Shown: one piece after another, positions 48,400 to 57,497 of the stretch
How the letters are laid out: the number at the start of each line of letters is the position of its first letter
Numbering within the stretch: position 1 is the stretch's first letter
NCBI RefSeq assembly: GCF_964355755.1
Contig: NC_092675.1
Coordinates: 18,802,912-18,862,911, forward strand
Length of the DNA stretch: 60,000 nucleotides
Direction of reading: 5' to 3'
Origin: Antedon mediterranea
Lineage: Eukaryota; Echinodermata; Crinoidea; Comatulida; Antedonidae
Translations under genes and position numbers: made by a program
Notes under the pieces: generated by a model
Told to the model about the DNA's origin: nothing
Seen by the model: only the letters and a program-made list of their open reading frames with translations
The model's database searches: none

Positions 48400-48430
48400 A
48401 ATATATATATATATATATATATATATATTG
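48400..48430. repeat. (AT)n tract ending TTG, left flank of the Penelope-like element
   Basis: About 14 AT units then TG. The last ten bases ATATATATTG are repeated at 50880-50889 after the element. Confidence 0.85.
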
Positions 48431-50159
48431 CACCACGCAAAACGAAGGCAACGCTAACAAATTTAAACAAAAAAGTTCCTGGAATCCACCTAAAAATCGT
48501 TGTCCATCTTTAGAAACATTTATTCAGGCTATTGAGGAGGATGTACAAAACTACGTCCCGAGTCCAGATAAACGTGACAATCTCTCAAAACAAGAGAGGC
48601 AGGCCATTGCCAAATTGCGTCAACGTAATGATATTATCATTAAACCCGCTGATAAAGGTTCTGACACTGTTGCCATGGACATCAAATTTTATGAAGAGGA
48701 GTCTTTAAGACAGCTAAACAATCCTCTTCATTATCGTAAACTTACAACGGATCCCACCCCGGAAATTGCGGATAAGGTGGCCAAATCTGTTTCTGTGATG
48801 GTAAAAAAACACTCCATCGATCCTAAGATTGGACCTCATTTGGCACAGGTCAATCCAGTTCCAGGCAGATTTTATTTCCTACCTAAAATCCACAAAGCAG
48901 GAAATCCTGGTAGACCCATTATTTCGGGCAATGGCACTGCTACAGAGAAAATTCCTGAATATGTGGATGATTTACTTAGACCATATTATGTGACTGATCT
49001 CCCTTCATGCATTCAGGAATCCACGGACTTTATCCGCAAAATTAACCAAATTCAAAATTTACCTAATAATTCTGTTCTGCCTACATTAGATGTTTCATCA
49101 TTGTATACTAATATCTCTCACGAAGAAGGAGCCGACGCATGTATTTTAAATTACATACAAATTCTTGGCAAAACGCCTACTAAAGCTCATTTACGAGAAC
49201 TGGTCATGTTGATTTTAACCAACAACAATTTTATTTTTGGAAATGACCATTACCTTCCAATTCATGGCACAGCGATGGGCACAAAAATGGCGCCATCTTT
49301 TGCAAAGTTATCTATGGGACAATTTGAGGCCAATTTTCTGTCCCTCCAACCAAATAAACCACTTGTTTGGCTTAGATACATTGACGGCATCTTCATGATC
49401 TGGACCCATGGTGAAGATAATTTGGAATCTTTTCTTCTCAATATTAATTCAGCCCACCCAACTATCAAATTTACAGCTACCAAATCCACTAGTAGCGTTG
49501 ATTTTTTGGACACTATAGTGACCATAGAAAATGGTACACTCAAAACTGACCTATTCCGTAAACCTACGGATAAAAATATGTACCTGCTCCCTAGCAGTTG
49601 TCACCCCAGACACTGTACTAAAAACATACCGTACAGTCAAGCATTACGTATCAGACGTATCTGTTCTTCAGATTTAGATTTTCAGAATCGTACCGAAGAA
49701 ATAACCGGACATCTCCAGAATAGAAATTACAAGAAGGAATACATCGAAACTGCTATAAAGAAAGCAAAAGATATTCCTCGATGTCAAACAATGACGTAGA
49801 AACAACGTCAGCCAAAAAAAGTGACCAGACTGCCATTGGTCACAACCTACCACCCTAGGTTGCCTCCATTACGGGCTATTATTGAGAAACATATGCCCAT
49901 TCTACAGTCCACAGAACGTCTCAGGACTGTTTTTCCGCAACCACCTATTATTGCATTTCGTAGACCTCCCAACCTTCGTGATATATTAGTCAGATCCAAA
50001 TTTAAGAGTGAAATTAACTCTCATGACAGCCAAAATTTGGGCAGTCACCTTTGCGGCAAATCTTGCAAAACTTGTTCATTGGTTGATTCTACTGAAAAAT
50101 TTGAGAGTAACCAAACTGGCCGCATTTTTCGGATAAGACAATCAATATTAATTTTCTAA
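48431..50159 (+). pseudogene. PLE reverse transcriptase, broken
   Basis: The frame is open from the junction to TAG at 49797-49799 and resumes in the same frame to 50159. Motifs in order: KPADKGSDTVAMD (near 48645), FYFLPKIHKAGNPGRPII (near 48870), LDVSSLYTNI (first catalytic Asp at 49089), HGTAMGTKMAP (near 49265), RYIDGIF (49374-49394), VDFLDTIV (near 49500), DLFRKPTDKNMYL. In PLE RTs the fourth block is normally YIDD; here GGC (49386-49388) gives Gly in place of the second Asp. There is no ATG requirement: the visible start is a truncation edge. Confidence 0.9.
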
Positions 50160-50470
50160 CCAAAAACGTCATTTATCTCATATACTGTAATATTTGTGGG
50201 AAACAGTACGTCGGAGAAACAAAAAACACTCTCCGTATGAGAATGACACAACATAGATCAGCTATCAAAACATTAAAGCTTGATCAACCTGTAGCCGAAC
50301 ATTTTAATTCAGCTGGTCACTCGATTGCAAATTTCAGAGTTATTGCAATAGACCACGATGTCAAATGGAGCGAAAAAACTCGCAAAGACAAAGAAAACCA
50401 CTGGAAATTACTACTTAAAACCACAAAACCTTTTGGACTTCACATTAGGAACATACTCCCAGATCGGTAA
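50144..50470 (+). pseudogene. PLE GIY-YIG endonuclease domain, frameshifted from RT
   Basis: In the frame one base off from the RT: NVIYLIYCNICGKQYVGET, then LRMRMTQH and a C-terminal KDKENHWKLLLKTTKPFGL with TAA at 50470. The IY...YVG pair, the Arg-rich helix and the late Glu match PLE GIY-YIG domains with the CxxC insert. The shift probably reflects a one-base loss near 50139-50147. Confidence 0.88.
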
Positions 50471-50708
50471 AATAATTCCATTGACTACCAACATTTAAGT
50501 TTCAATATTAACCACCATTTTAGCTTTTTTAGTTCCATTCCAAAATTGTTTATATCTCTACCAAGCTACCTTCATTGTTTTCTACTCTTATTCAATTTCC
50601 ACCCTATTCAACAAGCTGTTTCTTTTGTCATATTTCTTTTATTCCTGTCTACCCAGGCAGTACTTGCCAACTCATATGCTATGACTTTTTCCAATTCCCT
50701 CACTTGCA

Positions 50709-50745
50709 CTGATGAAGGGCTAGTGTTGCCCGAAAGCTCTGCTAA
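50709..50745 (+). ncRNA. Hammerhead-ribozyme-like motif in the PLE 3' region
   Basis: CTGATGA (50709-50715), stem II GGGC/GCCC (50717-50720 with 50728-50731), GAAA (50732-50735), then a 3-bp stem III AGC/GCT with loop TCT and a UA cleavage context. PLEs are known to carry type I hammerheads with weak stem III. One extra A follows the first core block and I see no good stem I, so it may be degenerate. Confidence 0.5.
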
Positions 50746-50870
50746 CTTTTCTGGCTGTTTACTTTATCGTTTTGATTTAGCTTTTCGCTTTTTATTTTTG
50801 TATCTCCATTGAGATCCAGCCACTGATACCCACAGCATTGTCATTTTTTTCAGTAATTTGCCTTTGGATT

Positions 50871-50889
50871 TATATATATATATATATTG
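50871..50889. repeat. (AT)n tract, right flank of the PLE
   Basis: Ends ATATATATTG like the left flank. Confidence 0.8.
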
Positions 50890-52311
50890 GTTGAATTTTG
50901 TAGAGATTTTTGCTTCGTCTCAATGTGAACTATTTAAACAAATTATGTAATTGTATTGCAGTATCTTTCACAAAGGTGTTATGTAAGGTTGCCACTGCAC
51001 GTTGTTTTCTATAATAAAGGTTGTTATATATTCCGTAATTGTCTTCGAGTTATTTTATTATATAGGCCTACGCCCATTATGTTTGTAACATTATTTTTTA
51101 TGGAATATTACAAAAATGCAGAAAACATCTGAATCGTACATAAATCTAGCATACAGACCATAATTTGCTGTAGGTTACCGATGTTTAGTACAAAGCTAAA
51201 AGCAGTATGTCATATCGCGTATTAAAAAACATAGTCGATATTAAAGTATAACAATATGTACATGAATTCAACATACATTAATTTAATAAAAGGTATCAAT
51301 GTGATTGAGTTAAGTAAAACGGTATCAATTTCGTCCATATTTTCTCTACAATTGTCGGTTTTGTTTTTGTTTACCATGTCGTGTCCATTATTATTATTAT
51401 GACAAAAAATATAAAATTAAGAACATGGTTGTTTTTTTTTTCTATAAAAGTGGAATAACTTCTCATTACTTTCTTCTCCATAAAAAAGAAACGACAATCG
51501 AACACGTAAAATAATGCCACCTTTCTTTTTATTACTTTACTTTAGTAATAATTATATGCGTTCGAGAATCCTACTCATATTCGGAATCTATATTTTAGAA
51601 AATAATTTTTTAATTTGTTTTCAATGTGTCTTTAATGAACACAACACGTTTAATGTGTCCAACGATAGGCTATTGTTTTACATAATCAAGTATTACGTCA
51701 ATGTACGTACTCTATCAAATTTTGATGATAAAAAAAGAAATACAATCTGATTATTCATTATTACCATAATTAAGTAAAATTACATTACTCTCTTGTATGT
51801 ATGGTGTTTAACTCATGCATGGGCATGACGTCATTCCTCTGGTTCCAACGAAGGAAGCTCACTGTGTACATAAGTATTATATTATTAACGTAATCCCGTA
51901 TTGTTCAATTGGTTCAAGTTAAAATTCAGATAAAATACAATAATACTCAAAGAAAACAATAAAAACAACCTTCTTTAGCGATGATAAGTAGGCATACAAG
52001 TTATACATTTTCACCTTTCTCTCAAATAGTTTCGTTAATTATTATTCTCATGTTTGTAAAAGAAACATTCTATTTTTGTGTATGATACGGTGAGTTGTAT
52101 CAACTCAACAGTTTCGATATGTTGACATCAGATGAATGATTACAGTTTATCCCTATAGAGTGGACAATAATTTAAAAAAAAACAACGTTCAATTCGATAT
52201 TGAATTCAGTGATAGGAGGTCATGAGGTTAAGCCATCATAGTTTAAAAAAGGCTACTGTAATAGTTACGCTATGATGCTAGTCAAGTCATCCAATCCTAA
52301 TGTTTTTTAAT
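50890..52311. other. No gene seen
   Basis: AT-rich with short homopolymers; chance open frames only. Confidence 0.4.
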
Positions 52312-52391
52312 TCGCTCATTTGCAAACTCGCCCATTTGCAAACTCGCCCCTTCACAAAGTCGCTTATCGCAAAAATCACCCCTTTGCAAAC
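52312..52391. repeat. 16-bp tandem repeat, five copies
   Basis: Units in exact 16-bp register: TCGCTCATTTGCAAAC, TCGCCCATTTGCAAAC, TCGCCCCTTCACAAAG, TCGCTTATCGCAAAAA, TCACCCCTTTGCAAAC, then a partial TTGCTCC. Confidence 0.85.
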
Positions 52392-52961
52392 TTGCTCCAT
52401 CCTATAGTATAGGCCTATACAGGTATGAATGTATAGGCCTAAATATACATTCGATAGATTATCAGATGCCTATACTCATTGAAACATGAAAAGATATTCA
52501 AATGAAAAAAACACACATTATAAAACATAAATAATTAATTACATTATGATTTTATTGTTAAAATCTCGCCGAAAATTCGTTTATCGTATTTTTTAAAAAT
52601 ACCGTAAATAATTTTAAAACATCAGAAGTTAATGGTTTAATGTTATATAAAAGGTAATTATTCCCAAAGTATTAGTGTTTAAATGTGAACGTGTATAGTT
52701 ACGTAAGTGTTTTTAGCGATTTTTACAATTAAGTGCGGCTTTTAATGAAATTAAATCTATTTGTTAATGTCAAAGGTTCAAAGGTTCAACTTTATTATTG
52801 AATTTATTTTCAATTTAAAACTATGAAGCTCTTTTTCTTAACGTCAAAACAGAAAACTGTAGATGCATAGACACGAATTAATATTACTAGCTTGATACAA
52901 TGTAATATGGATATTGGAAGTGGTGGACACGACTCCAACTAGTGGCCTCACACACATATAT
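52392..52961. other. No gene seen
   Basis: AT-rich. Two TAGGCCTA sites at 52410 and 52434 lie 24 bp apart, and a short CAAAGGTTCAAAGGTTCAAC repeat is near 52770. Confidence 0.4.
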
Positions 52962-53178
52962 CAAGGCAATCTAATAACAGAAAACTGAGCACCCGTGCTC
53001 AAACGGTTTATCTGTGGTTGCGACATAGTCCGTTCCACGCCTATTAACGCAGACACTGCGCACCGCGGAGAATATGTACATAGTACAGTATTGGGGTATT
53101 TGACATAATATCAAAGGACAGTTAAGAGTTCCTATCTTGGCAAGGCAAGCTCGGTGTTGTCCTTGTTAGATTGCCTTG
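52962..53178. mobile_element. Short TIR element (CAAGGCAATCTAA ends)
   Basis: The 13-bp ends CAAGGCAATCTAA (52962-52974) and TTAGATTGCCTTG (53166-53178) are perfect inverted repeats, with looser similarity continuing inward (ACAG/AAC/GAGC). 217 bp, non-coding. No clear target duplication was found. Confidence 0.6.
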
Positions 53179-53771
53179 CATAATATCACAACCAACTATA
53201 CAAAATAATACAAGTTGTCCATTACATACAGAAGTGAGAAAAGCCATGTCTTTGTTATGGAAAATCAAATACTGTGACGTATCAAGAAACTAGGAAGAAC
53301 CGATTCGAAAAATGTTAAACACTTAAAAAACGTGCTACATCATAACGTTGCAAGTTTAGGTTAGGTACCTAATCAATACCTTATGATTTAATAAAAACAT
53401 TTAAAAAATGCAAGCCATTTGGGTAATTTATAAATAGCAACTGTTTACACAATCATCATTTTCATTAAGTTATATATCCACCTGGGAACAATAACACATT
53501 TTGAAACACGAGATTGTTATCGATAAATTAAAAAAGAATAACGTATATATTTGAAATTAATGAGCCATCATTATGAATTAATGAATGATACCTTAAAACA
53601 CATTGTAAATATATTTCAGTACAGTTGTACAATATTTGTTAACTTAACATTTTATCTGTGCAGAATTAAATAAATTAATAACCTGCTGACAATTACAAAT
53701 CTCGTAAAAATGTAAGAACCAATTGGGAATTGAGATCTTGAGAAAATTAGACGTACCTGCTTCTCAAGCCT
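53179..53771. other. No gene seen
   Basis: AT-rich sequence without recognised features. Confidence 0.4.
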
Positions 53772-54310
53772 CTAAGACAAAGTTAAACACCTAAATCTGA
53801 CATGTTTCGATGCTTATACCAACTTAGGACAAAGTTAAACACCTAAATCTGACGTGTTGAAATGCTTATACTAACTTAAGAAAAGGTTAAACACCCTAAA
53901 TTTGACGTGTTTTAATGCTTGTACTAACTTAAGACAAGTTAAACACCCTAAATTTGACGTGTTTCAATGTTTTTACCAACTTAAGACCAAGTTAAACACC
54001 CTATCTGACGTGTTTCAATGCTTATACCAACTTAAGACAAGTTAAACACCCTAAATTTGACGTGTTTCAATGTTTATACCACCTTAAGACCAAGTTAAAC
54101 ATCCTATCTGACGTGTTTCAATGTTTATACCAACTTAAGACAAAGTTAAACACCCTATCTGACGTGTTTCAATGCTTATACCAACTTAAGACAAGTTAAA
54201 CACCCTAAATTTGACGTGTTTCAATGTTTATACCAACTTAAGACCAAGTTAAACACCCTACATTGGACGTGTTTCAATGTTTATACCAACTTAATATCAA
54301 ACACACTAAA
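53772..54310. repeat. Minisatellite, about 52-bp unit, ten copies
   Basis: GTTAAACA recurs at 53782, 53834, 53886, 53938, 53991, 54041, 54094, 54145, 54195 and 54248 (spacings 50-53). The unit reads GTTAAACACCCTAAATTTGA, CGTGTTTCAATG, TTATACCAACTTAAGAC. Shorter units lack 2-3 bases in CTAAATTTGA (as CTATCTGA). A decayed eleventh start follows 54290. Confidence 0.95.
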
Positions 54311-56352
54311 GTATATGAACAAGAAATATTTCTTAGAAAAAACGCTGCTCGCTTATTGACAAAAACAAATGCAAGATAATACCACAATATAAATTGCTCA
54401 GTAAATGCATCGTGTAAAATTAAACAAATTATCTCTTGTAAACGTGTGTAGGCGTGTGATACATCATTTCCAAAAGAAAATATGGTTGAGACGTGTCGGT
54501 TGTTATGGTACAACCGTCTTTCCTAATATGTGCCATAAGGTGCCGTGATATTTCTCTTGGCTTATGGCAATGCTAACTTTCCATTTTTTAGAAAATGTGA
54601 AACAATTCAATTTCATTGTTTACAAAACCTTAAAATAATGTGTTTTTGCATATTTTGTTAATGGTGTTTTGACAATATTTACCATAATAATGTTTACAGT
54701 AATTATGAATATCAAAATATAAAAAGCAGTGTTCACGTCTTTCAATAAAAACGAAGCGGAGAATGATGTTAATTAATTATTACAAGAATTATAAATAAAT
54801 TATTACCAGGATGAAACATGGGAACTAATTACCATTAGACTAATTCATTTCATTTCAGAACATTTATTTCTCTTTTCTTTTCTATGTACACGCAATAATA
54901 AAGTAAAATAAGAAAATAACATTGCTTAAATTTCCACAGTATACACACATACGCAAGCGCATGTGACAATATTGGGGATGTGCAAACATTTGGAACTCTA
55001 ACTAATAAATCATCGTCATTTTCTACGAACTAAAACGTTTAGAAGTTTAAAAAACTAACTCTCTCAGAAATTGTTGGTTAGCAAGTAGGGAAAGTGCATT
55101 TTGCTTGACTTGAAAAGTATTTATAGTGATGTTTGATCCGACTAAACACGTTCTATAGACATTAATAACTATCATGATTGACAAGATATAAGACGGATGA
55201 CCTGTAATTTAATATAATATGTCTAGTAAAATGGTCTGTACTCGGTATAGATTTCAAATAAAATCATCATCAATCGAATCACATCAATGTCAGTTTTAGA
55301 AAAAACTATAATTTAGAAAAATGTATATTTTTACAGACAGGCCCAACAGAGTGGGGAAGCAATATGACATCTGCATAACATTGGATATACGTACTCAATC
55401 TCTCAGGTCTATTCATTATTTGAAGAAAAAAAACCACAATATTATTGTGGTATAATGTTGCTTCTCCGTTATTTGCTTTGTAACATTAGAAATAATACTT
55501 CAATACGACGTATCAAATAGAAAGCAAATCGTAAAATCTCAGCAATAATTTTATTGGAGGAAAGTTTATTTGTAAAATGACGTCATCTCAACATGAACAT
55601 TGTGATTGGTCTGTTCATTTGTTTCGTATTTACCGATATGATTAGTTGACCGATTGCCAAGTACCTAACATAATTGACATTTGGTGGTGTTTGGTAGGTC
55701 TACAATGTCAATACAAATTTTCTGTAAAATCGCTAAGTTTCTATATTTTTATTTGTTATTTATTTAACTTCTCACTAAATGCACATACAAGGAAATATAC
55801 AAGACACATTTAGTGAAAGATGGGACTAACAGGTGATAAAACGGTCCAGTCCCAATCCTAATCTCAATGCAGACAATAGCCGGTTCACGTTTTACAAGAA
55901 ACAAGCTTTATTTATTAGTGTTTGAAGTTAGTATATATGTCTTTTCTTTCTTCCTTAAATCATGAATAATGCATTACATAATAGGGTGCTTGATATATCA
56001 CGCCAGCATGGACATAAATCAAATATATATCGGTCTTCGGCTATTTGGATGTATGGTTAATTTTTAGCTTCTCATTTGGTAGACCGGGATTCATTGTAAA
56101 TCGAAGTCTTTTCTTTTATATTGAGAGAGTGACTGAGATTATTGCAATTCTTTCATAGAAAATTATTGCTTTCATGCTAACTATTCATGATTTCTATGTG
56201 GAAAAATAATGCGTACCGAACATAACTCCGTGAAAGCCTAATGGTGGTCTAATGATAGGAGAAGAGTGTCGGAATTTTTAACAGTGACGATCATGGGCTA
56301 AAAGCTTATTTCCCGCTGAAGACGCAACACAGGGATGTAAGCGCAAAATAAT
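54311..56352. other. No gene seen
   Basis: AT-rich. A hairpin ACCACAAT, ATT, ATTGTGGT is at 55433-55451. GGTGGTCTAATGATAGGA near 56242 resembles a tRNA-Glu-type D-arm without a matching B-box. Confidence 0.4.
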
Positions 56353-56531
56353 GCTTGGTTCCCACTAGAACGTAACGCAAGGACGTAAACGCAACGCAAG
56401 CGTGTTAACCAATGACAAGCAAAGTTATAGACAGTTAGCAACCACAAGCGAATAAGCCATCGCTTGTGATTGGTCAATTCACTTGCGTTGCGTTACGTCC
56501 TTGTGTTGCGTCGCTAGTGGGAACCACGCTT
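56353..56531. mobile_element. MITE 'GGTTCCCACTAG', full copy 2
   Basis: Begins GCTTGGTTCCCACTAG and ends CTAGTGGGAACCACGCTT. Compared with 22045-22225 I count about four base differences, so the two copies moved recently or have been homogenised. Confidence 0.85.
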
Positions 56532-56559
56532 AAGAGATTTGATCAATCAAGGTTATTCG

Positions 56560-56622
56560 AACTGTCATGTCATTGGTTAACGCTTGCGTTCACGTCCTTG
56601 CATTGCGTCTCTAGTGGGAACC
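56560..56622. mobile_element. MITE half-copy (right end)
   Basis: CATTGGTTAACGCTTGCGTT through CTAGTGGGAACCATGG repeats the right half of the same family just after the full copy. Confidence 0.6.
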
Positions 56623-57449
56623 ATGGAGAAACTTAAGCTTAAATCAACATTCACACGTTCCAGTTCACAGAGTATTAACAAATTTAAAAACAGAACAGGT
56701 GTGAACATAACTTAACTGGACAGTGAATTGATACGGTCGGTATGATGAACATTATTATTTCTGCCTTGCAGGTAAAATACATGCGTTCAATTACGGTTGA
56801 TTTCCGACATAAGACTGAAGAGTCGTAAGAATCTAACACCGCAAACTAAACGAATATTCTCAGAAACAAGAATATCAATTACAAATTGATAATAAAATAG
56901 TAAAAATAATAGTAATGAATAAACTTGAGTATGAGTGTGTGACCCCTCTTGAGAAATTATATTTAGAAACGTGAAATAAAGTGAGATTAGATACAAGAAA
57001 TGTAATCGGCGGTTGAAATGTTAAAAGCTGTCATTTTATCCGCCTATGTTTTATATACCGTAAATTACAATTGTGTGTATGTACTACCACTTCTTCCTTC
57101 ATTAAGTTATTAAATAGAAGCAATCAACAAAAACAATTAGTTCTATTCAAAATATGTCTATGATATGGGAAGTGCTGTCCTTATTGGTCATTTAAACCAG
57201 GCATGTGCGAGTAGGCCTACTGTAACAGGGAGAAGCCAAGCATTCAGAGAGACTAGAGTCTGAACAATGATAACTATGAACTATGATATTTACAACGGTT
57301 GTTTTCAATTTTGTATGACTACAATGAACAAGGTAATGATCGGAATGAAGTTCTATACTTGGAAATAATAATAACTTCTATATATAGAAATATATAATAA
57401 GATTTAATTTGTTTATACTCAGGAAACCATCAGCTAGCACGGAGTAGTC
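56623..57449. other. No gene seen
   Basis: AT-rich sequence without recognised features. Confidence 0.4.
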
Positions 57450-57497
57450 GTCAGTTAGTAGAGCAGCGCCGCCTGCCATGGTCACAATCCTACCATG
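57450..57497 (+). repeat. tRNA-like SINE relic
   Basis: AGTCGTCAGTTAGTAGAGCA resembles a tRNA D-arm and A-box; GGTCACAATCCTACC resembles a B-box. The spacing between them is too short for a tRNA. Confidence 0.4.

Larger units (their letters stand above)
48431..50870 (+). mobile_element. Penelope-like element (PLE), 5'-truncated and inactivated
   Basis: A single-polypeptide retroelement: PLE-type reverse transcriptase followed by a GIY-YIG endonuclease. The coding frame is already open at the left junction, so the start is missing. It is flanked on both sides by ATATATATTG, consistent with insertion into an AT microsatellite with target duplication. The 3' UTR contains a hammerhead-like motif at 50709-50745. 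Damage: RT active-site substitution, an in-frame TAG at 49797-49799 and a frameshift near 50140. Confidence 0.9.

Noticed and set aside
50546-50812. 88-residue frame after the GIY-YIG domain
   Set aside because: Lies in the PLE 3' untranslated region and overlaps the hammerhead-like motif; not a conserved protein.
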